The notes: generated by a model from the sequence alone, not told the origin. Shown: positions 1 to 7,386, counted from the stretch's first letter. The stretch is DNA of 7,929 bases from Thermodesulfobacteriota bacterium (GCA_025454125.1 JALOPA010000139.1:1-7929), one strand, 5' to 3'. Made by a program: numbers and translations.

Positions 1-12
1 CGTCACTCCTAA
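1..12 (-). promoter_or_regulatory. Ribosome binding site for a downstream gene outside the window
   Basis: Read on the minus strand, the end of the radical SAM gene is followed by TTAGGAGTGACG. The AGGAG core overlaps the TAG stop codon at 9-11. A strong Shine-Dalgarno sequence placed exactly at a stop usually serves a translationally coupled next gene. That gene would start only a few bases to the left of this window. This is an inference from a 5-base motif, and the start codon itself is not visible. Confidence 0.35.
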
Positions 13-1967
13 AGCTCTTTGAGCAGGTCAATCACACCTCCACTCCGGTCAAATTCAAGAGAATAGAAGGGCACGGATGCGGCGATCCTCTGTATCAGGT
101 CCAGCATTCTATCCCACCAATCCCTGGTTTCAAGGGGTTTGATCAGGAAGGGCAGGAGCTTTCTGAACTTTTCCCCCTTGTCCCCTATGGGAAGGACGGC
201 GTTTCTCTGCGCTTTTCTGAGGAACAGAAGTGCGCTGAGGGGCGCGGAGTTTGCTGAAACATCCGCGACATCGCCGTGACTCCAGGTCCCGTACATCCTA
301 AATCCCTTCGGCTCTTCCCGGACAATGATCCGGTCATCACAAAGAATCTCCGCTTTGCCCTTGAGCATCGTTGCCATGGTTGATTTGCCTGCATCGGAAT
401 GGCCGACAAAGAGAAGCCCCTTGTTCTCCAGAATCGCGCCGGCGGAGTGGAGATAGCAGCCCCCTCTGTCGGCAAGAACCCGTGCGAGCAAAATCTGGTC
501 CGTAGGAAACATGGTCAGGGATTCGAGGTTGCCCCGAACGTAAAGGGCCTTCTGCCTCTCACTGTGGTACATCATCCCTCGGGAATGATCCTGATTGAAT
601 ACCGAGACGCTGTCGATGCCCTGGTCCTCCGGATCAGGCAGGAGGCCAACGTAGATCCAGGAATTTCCCTTTCTGTAAATTGCCCAGGGTGGCCTTCGAT
701 AGACTTCCACTCCGCGGCCCTCACGGCTTAGGTCAGGCAAGGTAAAGATGTGCGTCAAAGTGATGGTGTCTTCACCTGGACCGTCTGTTTCGAAGCTGTT
801 GAATTTGGATGAGAAGGTGGTGTCCCTTATAGGCAGCTCTGAATCGACCCTGACCGTAATCCCGGCAATTTGATAACAGCGCCCATGATCCCTTTTCCGC
901 GCCTCCCTGAACTTCCTGGTCTCCTGGGCCAGGTCGCAAAGATATTCGATCTTCCCGGAGAAACACCGATGCTCCAGGTAACCGAAAGCAGGGCACCACA
1001 GGCAATCTTGCCTCAGACCGCATGAGCCGCAGCTCTGGTCGTACTCCTTTCCTCCTGTCGCTTTTTCGGCCAGGGAGGGGAGGAAGACGTCCCAGCCCTC
1101 CTGAAAAGCCTCTGTCTTTAAATCGCAGCGAAGAGCACCGTCCCTGATAAAAGAGCAAAAGCTCATCCGCCCGTAAGGGTCGATGTGAAAATCCCGTTTG
1201 GCCGCGATGCATGAAGCGAAAAGACGGGCATGGCCCTTCATGGGGCGGCACCCCAACCCGCCTTCGGTTGGCTCACCGCGTTCAAGGGAAAGATCGGGTT
1301 TGTCCAAAGCGACGACCTCCCCTGGAGGGAGTCTCTGTCCGAGGATCTCCCTGTTTCTTTCGGGGTCTCCAGAGGCGGACAGGTGAAGCCAGGTCGCCCC
1401 GATGCGCCAGAGCGGGCTCAAGGATTCTGCCAGCCGGACCATGTCGTTGAGCTGGTGATGATTATCCTTCATGGGAACAATCTGAACGGTGAAGCCGGCC
1501 CCCGTTTCCTTCAAGTAGGCAAACCCCTGCATTGCCGCCTCAAAGGAGCCCGGGGTCCTGGTGATGTGGTCATGGACCTCAGCAGTGGCGCCGTAAAGGG
1601 CGACCATTTTCGCCCCCTTTCTTTTCATGAGGCGGGCGATTTGAGGGGTAATCAGAGTCCCATTGGTGTTGAGGGAATAAGTGGCGGATTTGCAAGTGAG
1701 GTAATCGAATATTTCGGCAAAGTCAGGCCTGAGCATAGGCTCTCCGCCCGACATCGCCCACCTGCGGCAGCCCATGGCTCTGGCTTCATTCGCGATTCGG
1801 ATGATCTCGTCAAAGGCCAGTTCGTTCTCTTTTTCAGGGGAGTGGGCGGGGAGGCTCACCCAACAGTGGCGGCAGGAATTGTTGCAGCGGTAGGTAAGGT
1901 CAAGACTTCCTTCAAGCGGAAGGCGGGGCCCGTCTCGAACTGTGATCCTTTCGCAATAGCTTTGCAT
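9..1967 (-). CDS. Radical SAM/SPASM enzyme fused to an HPr-kinase-like domain
   Basis: This is a 652-residue two-part protein. Residues about 20-200 form a radical SAM domain: the CxxxCxxC cluster motif is C28, C32, C35, and the SAM-binding GGEP motif is at 74-77. Residues about 250-345 form a SPASM domain with ligands for auxiliary Fe-S clusters: C253, then G266 with C271, then C313, C316, C322, C325 and C335. From about 365 the protein becomes an HPr-kinase-related domain, with LHSAG near 506-510, a Walker A GHSDAGKS at 522-529 and a CDD Walker-B-like motif at 543-545. SPASM enzymes typically modify ribosomal peptides, and HprK-like proteins occur in such cassettes (for example the SynChlorMet type). 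The substrate is unknown. The ATG at 1967 is the only usable start: an in-frame TAG lies two codons upstream and no GTG or TTG follows before the domain. The best AGGAGG (1987-1992) is 19 nt away, which is unusually far. Domain calls are firm; the peptide-modification role is inferred. Confidence 0.93.
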   Translation of the reverse strand: MQSYCERITVRDGPRLPLEGSLDLTYRCNNSCRHCWVSLPAHSPEKENELAFDEIIRIANEARAMGCRRWAMSGGEPMLRPDFAEIFDYLTCKSATYSLNTNGTLITPQIARLMKRKGAKMVALYGATAEVHDHITRTPGSFEAAMQGFAYLKETGAGFTVQIVPMKDNHHQLNDMVRLAESLSPLWRIGATWLHLSASGDPERNREILGQRLPPGEVVALDKPDLSLERGEPTEGGLGCRPMKGHARLFASCIAAKRDFHIDPYGRMSFCSFIRDGALRCDLKTEAFQEGWDVFLPSLAEKATGGKEYDQSCGSCGLRQDCLWCPAFGYLEHRCFSGKIEYLCDLAQETRKFREARKRDHGRCYQIAGITVRVDSELPIRDTTFSSKFNSFETDGPGEDTITLTHIFTLPDLSREGRGVEVYRRPPWAIYRKGNSWIYVGLLPDPEDQGIDSVSVFNQDHSRGMMYHSERQKALYVRGNLESLTMFPTDQILLARVLADRGGCYLHSAGAILENKGLLFVGHSDAGKSTMATMLKGKAEILCDDRIIVREEPKGFRMYGTWSHGDVADVSANSAPLSALLFLRKAQRNAVLPIGDKGEKFRKLLPFLIKPLETRDWWDRMLDLIQRIAASVPFYSLEFDRSGGVIDLLKEL

Positions 1968-1976
1968 ATCCTATAA

Positions 1977-2006
1977 ATAGTACCACCCTCCTCTCCACAT
2001 TCTCAA
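1977..2006 (-). promoter_or_regulatory. Possible promoter for the radical SAM gene
   Basis: On the minus strand TTGAGA (2006-2001, five of six matches to the sigma70 -35 box) is followed after 18 bases by TACTAT (1982-1977, four of six matches to the -10 box). A transcript from here would begin about three bases before the ATG at 1967, making it almost leaderless and leaving the AGGAGG at 1987-1992 untranscribed. If the AGGAGG is instead the real ribosome site, the promoter must lie further upstream. The two readings conflict, so confidence is low. Confidence 0.28.
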
Positions 2007-2030
2007 CCTCTTTTGCGCCTGGCGCGCCGT

Positions 2031-2060
2031 CTTACACTTTTTGCGAGAACGTGCTATAAT
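2031..2060 (+). promoter_or_regulatory. Extended -10 sigma70 promoter for the kinase operon
   Basis: A perfect TATAAT lies at 2055-2060, preceded by TGC at 2052-2054, which makes an extended -10 element. CTTACA at 2031-2036 matches the -35 box at four of six positions with an 18-base spacer. Transcription should start near 2067, giving a leader of about 190 nt before the kinase start at 2258. Just upstream, GCGCC-T-GGCGC (2015-2025) is a perfect inverted repeat and overlaps the palindrome GGCGCGCC (2021-2028). It could bind a regulator, but palindromes this short also arise by chance. Confidence 0.55.
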
Positions 2061-2108
2061 ATCTGCAAATTCTGCTGGCTTGGGCCCTTGTTGAAGATGC
2101 AGGAGCGA

Positions 2109-2243
2109 ATGGCGGCCAACCGTTTCAAGGCACCGGGGCTTTTAGAGGTGTATAACTTGGATCTGTGTTGCGGCCTTGGCGGATCGGTCAGCATTGATCG
2201 CAGGGAGATAGGCGGCTTGGCACGAAGCCTTAACATCGAATAG
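2109..2243 (+). CDS. Candidate small peptide gene (44 residues)
   Basis: This short reading frame sits inside the otherwise unexplained gap of about 290 bases between the divergent radical SAM and kinase genes. It lies downstream of the 2031-2060 promoter, has AGGAG at 2101-2105 three bases before its ATG (closer than ideal), and stops 14 nt before the kinase start. The product begins MAANRFKAPGLLEV and carries a central LCCGLGGS segment with two adjacent cysteines and several glycines, followed by an Arg-rich helical-looking tail. An in-frame ATG at 2097 would add four residues. I do not recognise a family. Short length, a Cys/Gly core and proximity to a radical SAM/SPASM gene fit a modified-peptide precursor, but it is on the opposite strand from that enzyme. 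It could equally be untranslated leader RNA. Confidence 0.3.
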   Translation: MAANRFKAPGLLEVYNLDLCCGLGGSVSIDRREIGGLARSLNIE

Positions 2244-2257
2244 GATTATCGAATGAT

Positions 2258-3154
2258 ATGAAAACAATCGACGACGTGCAGCTGGACCATCTGATTGGCA
2301 TGGAGGTCGGCACCGCTACGATATTAAAGGAACTGGCGCGCGGAGGTTCGGCCGCTGTCTTTATTGCCTTTCAACGCACGTTAAAGCGTCAGATCGCCAT
2401 TAAGATCCTGCCCAAATCGCTTCTGACCCCTGAAACGGCGGAGCGCTTCCAGACAGAGGCGGAGTCCGCCGCCATCCTGTCGCATCCGAATATCATTCCG
2501 GTCTATGAAGTGGGCGAAACCGGGGATTTCCTGTTTATCGCCATGCAGCTGATCCAAGGTCAATCGCTGTCGCATCACATCAAAGCCATACAGAAACACG
2601 TGTTGCCCTCCAGACGGTATCTTCCGGTCGAGACGACCGTCGCGATCATGGCACAGGTTCTCGACGGCCTCGACTATGCCCATCACCAGGATATTATTCA
2701 CAGGGATATTAAGCCGGGCAATATATTGGTCGAATCCCGTTCCCGGCGGCCTGTCATCCTGGATTTCGGGATAGCCAGGGTTTCGCGAGGGCTGGAGAAT
2801 GAATCCTCTTCGATCCAGGGCACCCCGATCTATATGCCCCCTGAACAAATTCGCAATGAGACCCCTGACAGAAGGGCGGATATTTACGCGAGCGGCATGA
2901 TGCTCTTTGAGATGCTCGTAACAGCTCTTCCGTTGCCAAAGATGGATCCCGTAGATTTGCTGTTCTTAAAGCTGGAACAAAAGGATCGTCTGTTTATGCG
3001 GAGGCCGTCTGAAATGAATCCCAAGGTTTTTCCGGATATGGACCGAATCGTTTTCAAGGCCATATCCTTTGATCCCGGAGATCGATTCGCGTCGTGCGCG
3101 GAATTTCGCCAGGCCCTGTTCGACTATCAAAAACGCCATCATGGGAAGGTATAG
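2258..3154 (+). CDS. Hanks-type serine/threonine protein kinase
   Basis: This 298-residue protein is almost entirely one PknB-like kinase domain that would phosphorylate Ser/Thr on partner proteins. The visible landmarks are a glycine-rich loop RGGSAAVF (28-35, with two of the usual glycines replaced by alanine), the VAIK-type lysine K49, helix-C glutamate E67 with HPNI at 77-80, the catalytic loop HRDIKPGN (148-155), DFG at 169-171, a PPE version of APE at 194-196, D208 and G213 of subdomain IX, and R277 near the end. All catalytic residues are present, so it should be active. There is no transmembrane helix, PASTA or other sensor domain, so it is probably cytoplasmic and depends on a partner for its signal. 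AGGA (2242-2245) lies 12 nt before the ATG, a weak ribosome site. A two-codon frame ATG-ATA-TGA begins at 2253 and overlaps the start. The next gene follows after 11 nt, which suggests a shared transcript and a possible substrate or partner. Confidence 0.95.
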   Translation: MKTIDDVQLDHLIGMEVGTATILKELARGGSAAVFIAFQRTLKRQIAIKILPKSLLTPETAERFQTEAESAAILSHPNIIPVYEVGETGDFLFIAMQLIQGQSLSHHIKAIQKHVLPSRRYLPVETTVAIMAQVLDGLDYAHHQDIIHRDIKPGNILVESRSRRPVILDFGIARVSRGLENESSSIQGTPIYMPPEQIRNETPDRRADIYASGMMLFEMLVTALPLPKMDPVDLLFLKLEQKDRLFMRRPSEMNPKVFPDMDRIVFKAISFDPGDRFASCAEFRQALFDYQKRHHGKV

Positions 3155-3165
3155 GTAAAAGCACT

Positions 3166-5364
3166 ATGCTGGAGACTAAAATCAATAAACAGAAACTCTT
3201 CCTCGCTGGGCGCTTTTTCGTTATGCTCTTCAACCGTTCGATGATGTATGACGCAAATCACCCTTACTGCCAGCAGGCCATTGATCAGTTCCTGCCCACC
3301 CTTCTCCCCCTTCTCGAAAGCCATTCGCCGGTGGTCTTTACGATGAACCAGGAGCAGATTTTTGTGGACGAAGAGCCGGTGGATGAGCGCGTCAACACCA
3401 GCAGGATGGTTGCCTTTTTCAAGAGGGCTGAAATCCAATCCTTCTCCTTCTATAGCGGTATAGACAGAGATGAACTCGATGCATTCACGGAAATATTCAC
3501 CTCGCTGAAGAGATATCCTAATGCGAACGCCATGAAAAGAGAGATGGAGACCCGGAAGATTAAACATGTCCGGGTCAACCATGTTTATTTCAAGAAGGTG
3601 TCCCGAGATGAAGAGGTGGTTTCACGAGAAGACTTGGAAAAGATAAGAGTCGATGGGCAAGAAGACGGCTCCGCACCCTCAAAGAAGATGTTCATGGACG
3701 CAGTCCTTGAAAGCATCATTGCCGAGGAATTCGGCAAATCCCTGACCATCAAGAATCTCATTGATCACCCTGTCGAAATTTCAGACCAGATGATCGACGC
3801 GGATCATAGAAGCTTTCAGCAAAGCGACGCCGTTGATCGAAGCCATGGCCCTGTCCTTGCGCATCAGCTGAATATTATCGAAGCGGAGGTTGACAAGAAC
3901 CTCTCCGGCCTTGGTGACGCCGATGTGTCCTCTCTGGCCGAGGCCGTCTTTGACATGAAAAGGCAGTTGATTAAAGGGATTGAGCTTCAGAAATCCATGG
4001 GGACCGCCTACTCAAATGAAGAGGCGCTTCTGGATAAGGCCAATGAAATTGGCGACCGGGTTGTTCTGAAGCTCATAAAAGATGAATACAAATCCGGAAA
4101 GATCTCCACTTCCCGCCTTGCCCAGATACTGAAACGGCTGGTTCCAGAACCGGGAGAGCTTAAGCGGCTTTTGCCCAAAATCAAAAACGCCCTTCTTGAA
4201 GAAGGGATGCCGCTAGCCGATTACCTTAAAATGGTGGATGAGCTTTCCAATGAGCTCCAGGATGAAGAGCTGTCGAAAATCCTGCAGCAAAGCGCCGAGA
4301 CCGTGGGCCTTTACGGCCAAGACCTGATCATGGAAGTCAAAAACAACCCTGTCCAGGCTGCCGAGCTGATCTTTCTGGCGGCTGAGATTCGAAAGGCCGG
4401 AGGGGACGACAACGTGCTGACCGACCTGCTGGTGGACTATGTTGAAAAGATCGGCTCAAAGGTGACACTCGATACGGCCAGGGAAAACAAGGTGGAAGGG
4501 GAACAGCACCTGCGCCAAGTCATGGACAGCGTTGAATCCGAGATCCTCACTCGCCTTAGAAAGATGGACGTCAGGGAAGAGATCCTCAAGAGGATTGAAC
4601 AGAGGCTCAACAGCCGGTATGAGGAGCTGTTTGATAGTATCAAAGGCAAATGGAAAAGATCCCTGGCGCCTCAGGCCGATGGAAAAGAAAAGGCGCCCGA
4701 AACCAGCGTGCTTCAGATACTGGAGAAGAGTGTCGGTGGGAACGAAGACTTCGCAAACATCCTGAGAATGGTTCGTGACCAGGTCCATGCCAAAGGGATT
4801 GGTGAAAATGACGTTAAAACAATCCTGGAGGAGGTCACCAAACAATACGAAAACTGGCAAAAGTCGAAGGACAAGACCTTAACATTCGAGGAGACCTTAG
4901 ACTCGAAGGGGCTGGCCTTTTTCCTGGACAAGGAGATTTCGCGGGCTGCCCGTTATGACCTTCCTTTCGCCGCCGTATCCTTTGCCGTTGTATCGGCCAA
5001 AGCGCAGAGCAAACTCCGTAACGTATCCATTACTCAGGCAGCTATCGTGGAGGCCGTGAGGGAACGCTTCGCTTCCAATATACGCAATTCGGATATCGTG
5101 GCCCTAGCCGGGAAAAACAGGATCGTGGGCATCTTTCCCATGACCACCCCCGACGAGGCAAGGCTGGCCTTCAAAAGGCATCTGAGGTCCATCAACACCA
5201 GGCCTTTTAAGATCAACGGGTTTCCGGTTGCCGTTCAGGTGGCGGGCTCAGTCATTAATTTCGACGCGAAACGAACACCGACGACTTCCATCTTTCTGCG
5301 GGTCCTGCTCGACGAACTTTCCGTGATGATTCACAGAATCAAAAACATTCACGGCCTGGCGTAA
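3166..5364 (+). CDS. Large helical protein with degenerate C-terminal GGDEF domain
   Basis: This is a 732-residue soluble protein of unknown role. The frame is open from 3094, inside the kinase gene, but ATG 3166 is preferred because it avoids a 61-base overlap and has AGGT (3153-3156) nine bases upstream. Residues about 10-145 form a compact domain containing a YDANHPY segment, a run of hydrophobic helices and an FYSGIDRDEL motif; similar N-terminal regions precede signalling domains in other bacteria. Residues about 150-580 are mostly charged, helical and partly coiled-coil-like. Residues about 582-715 have the GGDEF pattern, with NSDIVALAG aligning to the R-x-SD-x-x-x-R-x-GG stretch. AGKNR (648-652) stands where GGDEF should be, so cyclic-di-GMP synthesis is not expected. 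There is no signal peptide or membrane span. Position directly behind a kinase suggests a phosphorylated effector or scaffold; that is inference. Confidence 0.9.
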   Translation: MLETKINKQKLFLAGRFFVMLFNRSMMYDANHPYCQQAIDQFLPTLLPLLESHSPVVFTMNQEQIFVDEEPVDERVNTSRMVAFFKRAEIQSFSFYSGIDRDELDAFTEIFTSLKRYPNANAMKREMETRKIKHVRVNHVYFKKVSRDEEVVSREDLEKIRVDGQEDGSAPSKKMFMDAVLESIIAEEFGKSLTIKNLIDHPVEISDQMIDADHRSFQQSDAVDRSHGPVLAHQLNIIEAEVDKNLSGLGDADVSSLAEAVFDMKRQLIKGIELQKSMGTAYSNEEALLDKANEIGDRVVLKLIKDEYKSGKISTSRLAQILKRLVPEPGELKRLLPKIKNALLEEGMPLADYLKMVDELSNELQDEELSKILQQSAETVGLYGQDLIMEVKNNPVQAAELIFLAAEIRKAGGDDNVLTDLLVDYVEKIGSKVTLDTARENKVEGEQHLRQVMDSVESEILTRLRKMDVREEILKRIEQRLNSRYEELFDSIKGKWKRSLAPQADGKEKAPETSVLQILEKSVGGNEDFANILRMVRDQVHAKGIGENDVKTILEEVTKQYENWQKSKDKTLTFEETLDSKGLAFFLDKEISRAARYDLPFAAVSFAVVSAKAQSKLRNVSITQAAIVEAVRERFASNIRNSDIVALAGKNRIVGIFPMTTPDEARLAFKRHLRSINTRPFKINGFPVAVQVAGSVINFDAKRTPTTSIFLRVLLDELSVMIHRIKNIHGLA

Positions 5365-5384
5365 CGAAGTCTTGGACGGATGAG

Positions 5385-5412
5385 ACAGAAGATCAGAACT
5401 CCCTTTTTCTGT
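5385..5412 (+). terminator. Weak possible terminator after the kinase operon
   Basis: ACAGAAGA (5385-5392) can pair with TTTTCTGT (5405-5412), including one G-U pair, around a 12-base loop. The 3' arm is followed by the T-rich GTTTATTT. The stem is AT-rich and the T run is interrupted, so it is a poor intrinsic terminator. It does sit 20 bases after the stop codon, where one would be expected. Confidence 0.22.
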
Positions 5413-5436
5413 GTTTATTTCAAAGGGCTGAACTGT

Positions 5437-5503
5437 TGCGGACTATCCAGAAGTTTCCACCGAAGAACTTCGCGTAGGTCGTGAGCGACCGAACCTTGCC
5501 GCA
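5437..5503. other. Multi-hairpin structured element between convergent genes
   Basis: Three nested or adjacent inverted repeats fill most of the 141-base gap. TGCGG (5437-5441) pairs with CCGCA (5499-5503) as an outer stem. Inside it GAAGTT (5450-5455) pairs with AACTTC (5466-5471), and GGTCG (5477-5481) pairs with CGACC (5486-5490) across a TGAG tetraloop. Together they would form a three-way junction on either strand. No T run follows, so it is not an ordinary intrinsic terminator. It might be a dispersed intergenic repeat, an RNA 3'-end stabiliser for the opp transcript, or chance pairing. Confidence 0.35.
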
Positions 5504-5505
5504 GG

Positions 5506-6399
5506 TCAGGAGGCAAAGAGGTGGCAGGCGACGAAGTGGCCGGGTTCGATCTCTAGGAGCGGCGGTTCGTTCTTTTCGCATCCCGCCTTGTACTGCTGGC
5601 ACCTCGAAGCGAACCGGCACCCTGGGGGAGGATTGATAGGGCTGATCACGTCGCCTTCCAATACGATTTCCTCCGCCTGACGGTCCGGGTCGGGCACCGG
5701 CACCGAAGCCAAGAGAGCCTGGGTATAGGGATGCTTGGGAGCCACGTAGAGCTTCCGGCTTTCCGCCATTTCCACGAGCTTTCCGCAATACATCACGCCC
5801 ACCCGGTTGCTCAGGAAGCGCACCACGGCCAGGTTATGAGAGATAAAAAGATAGGTGAGCCCCAGCCTCTTCTGAAGGCTGACAATCAGGTTGAGGATGG
5901 AAGCCTGAGCTGAGACGTCCAGGAGGGATGTCGGTTCATCCAGCACAATGAACTTGGGATTGATCGAGAGGGCCCGGGCAATGGCGATCTGTTGTCTCTG
6001 ACCCGCGCTCATCTCGTGGGGAAACCGAGGCCCGCAGTCCCTGGGAAGCATGACCAGTTCCAGCAGCTCTTCGACCTTCTCCTTCACCTTACCGGTGGAC
6101 CAGCCCTTCACGATGAGCGGCTCCCCGATGAGTCTCCAGATCCGCATGCGGCCGTTGAGGGACGTGTCCCCTCCGCGGAAAAGGATCTGACCCCCTGTGG
6201 GCTCATAGAGCTTGAGCAGCAGCTTTCCGATCGTGGTCTTGCCGCACCCGGATTCTCCCACGAGGCCGAAGGTCTCCCCTTCCTCAATGGAAAAGGAAAC
6301 CCCGTCCACGGCTTTGAGTTCCACCACTTTCTTCTGGATGAAACCGGAGACTATTGGAAAGTACTTTTTCAGGCTGTCCAGCCGGATCAAGGTGCCCAT
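5506..6399 (-). CDS. Oligopeptide/dipeptide ABC importer ATPase, OppF/DppF type, Q-loop region missing
   Basis: This 297-residue cytoplasmic ATPase is one of two nucleotide-binding subunits that power peptide import. Walker A GESGCGKT is at 48-55, the signature is MSAGQ at 130-134 (normally SGGQ), Walker B with LDEP is at 153-156, the D-loop is LLDVS and the switch histidine is H188. The C-terminal oligopeptide-transporter extension is present, with KHPYTQALL (222-230) and cysteines C261, C267, C274 and C292. The protein is shorter than the usual 320 or so residues. After ILFRGG (72-77) it jumps straight to DTSLNGRM, equivalent to the SLNPRM that normally follows FQDP, so about 20-25 residues including the Q-loop glutamine appear to be absent, in frame. 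The start ATG abuts the TAA of the upstream ATPase gene (6400-6402). AGGAG (minus strand, 6410-6406) is six bases upstream, so expression is coupled. Family assignment is firm; whether it hydrolyses ATP normally is doubtful. Confidence 0.93.
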   Translation of the reverse strand: MGTLIRLDSLKKYFPIVSGFIQKKVVELKAVDGVSFSIEEGETFGLVGESGCGKTTIGKLLLKLYEPTGGQILFRGGDTSLNGRMRIWRLIGEPLIVKGWSTGKVKEKVEELLELVMLPRDCGPRFPHEMSAGQRQQIAIARALSINPKFIVLDEPTSLLDVSAQASILNLIVSLQKRLGLTYLFISHNLAVVRFLSNRVGVMYCGKLVEMAESRKLYVAPKHPYTQALLASVPVPDPDRQAEEIVLEGDVISPINPPPGCRFASRCQQYKAGCEKNEPPLLEIEPGHFVACHLFAS

Positions 6400-7380
6400 T
6401 TAGATCTCCTTCCAGCGCCAGCACCGCACACGGTGGTCCTGAGAGACCTGCTCCATGGGCGGCACCTCCCGGCATCGGTCCACGACATGAGGACAACGTG
6501 GCGAGAAACTGCATCCCACCGGATGATACAGAGGGTTCGGAAGCTGGCCGGGAATGGTGTAGAGCTCCACGTCCCCTTTCTCGCCCTTGGGCAAAGACGC
6601 GAGGAGTCCGGCCGTGTAGGGGTGCTTGGGATTCTTGAAGAGCTCCCGGACCGGGGACTCCTCCACAATCCGGCCGCAATAGAGGACCGCCACCCGGTTG
6701 CACATCTTGGCCACCAGCCCGAGGTTGTGGGTGATGAGGACCATGGTGGTCTGGAACTTGGCCTGAACCTCCCGGATCAGCTTGATGATCTGCATCTGGA
6801 TCGTCACATCCAGGGCGCTTGTGGGTTCGTCTGCAATGAGAAGATCCGGCTGGCAGGAAAGGGCGGTGGCGATGATGACCCTCTGCTTCAAGCCGCCGCT
6901 CAGCTGGTGAGGGTAATCCTTCACGCGCATTTCCGGGGAAGGAATGTTCACCACCTTCATCACATTGACGATCTCTTCGGAAACCGCCTCCACCTTCTTG
7001 TGACGATGATACTTGAAGGCCTCCCCGATCTGGAACCCGATCCGCAGAAGAGGGTTGAGCGCGGTCGTCGGATCCTGGGGGATAAAGGCAATCTGATTTC
7101 CCCTGATTTTCTGGATATCCTTGGAGTCCTTTTTCAGGATATCCTCGCCCTTGAACAGAATCTCCCCTGAAACAATCCGGCCCGCAGGTTTGGCGACCAC
7201 TCCCACCAGGGCCTGGCCGATGACGCTTTTGCCGCTGGCGGATTCGCCGACAAGACCCCAGACCTCCTGCTTGCGGACCGCGAAGTCCACGCCCTCCACA
7301 GCCCGGATCACGCCGCGGTCCGTGCGGAAGTGGATCTGGAGGTCCTTCACCTCTAAAATGTTTTCGTTGTTTCCTGTCAT
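6400..7380 (-). CDS. Oligopeptide/dipeptide ABC importer ATPase, OppD/DppD type
   Basis: This 326-residue cytoplasmic ATPase is the partner of the OppF-type subunit encoded immediately after it. All nucleotide-binding motifs are intact: Walker A GESASGKS (45-52), Q-loop PQDP with Q102, signature LSGGL (160-164), Walker B ending ADEP (183-186), D-loop SALDV and switch H218. The C-terminal peptide-importer extension contains KHPYTAGLL (252-260) and four cysteines, C290, C296, C303 and C320. Their spacing nearly matches the OppF-type subunit and resembles the cluster-binding cysteines reported for some Dpp ATPases. Length is normal for the family. The gene begins 6 nt after the permease stop and ends directly against the next start codon, so the three genes form one transcript. 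The ribosome site is weak, which fits translational coupling. Confidence 0.96.
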   Translation of the reverse strand: MTGNNENILEVKDLQIHFRTDRGVIRAVEGVDFAVRKQEVWGLVGESASGKSVIGQALVGVVAKPAGRIVSGEILFKGEDILKKDSKDIQKIRGNQIAFIPQDPTTALNPLLRIGFQIGEAFKYHRHKKVEAVSEEIVNVMKVVNIPSPEMRVKDYPHQLSGGLKQRVIIATALSCQPDLLIADEPTSALDVTIQMQIIKLIREVQAKFQTTMVLITHNLGLVAKMCNRVAVLYCGRIVEESPVRELFKNPKHPYTAGLLASLPKGEKGDVELYTIPGQLPNPLYHPVGCSFSPRCPHVVDRCREVPPMEQVSQDHRVRCWRWKEI

Positions 7381-7386
7381 GTTCTG

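Noticed and set aside
1230..1976. 248-codon open frame on the plus strand opposite the radical SAM gene
   Set aside because: It is a shadow of the high-confidence minus-strand gene; its product has no recognisable domain and an irregular composition.
2013..2096. Upstream extension of the small frame from a TTG, encoding a CYNICKFC (CxxxCxxC) motif like a radical SAM cluster site
   Set aside because: It begins upstream of the predicted transcription start, the cysteine codons overlap the extended -10 box, and nothing after it resembles a radical SAM domain. The motif is most likely coincidental.
3094..3165. 24-codon N-terminal extension of the large helical protein, overlapping the kinase gene
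   Set aside because: The extension has no conserved character, would overlap the kinase by 61 bases, and ATG 3166 has a properly spaced AGGT.
5992..7170. 392-codon open frame on the plus strand opposite the two ATPase genes
   Set aside because: It spans the junction of two clear minus-strand genes and its His/Leu/Pro/Gly-rich product is typical of an antisense shadow.
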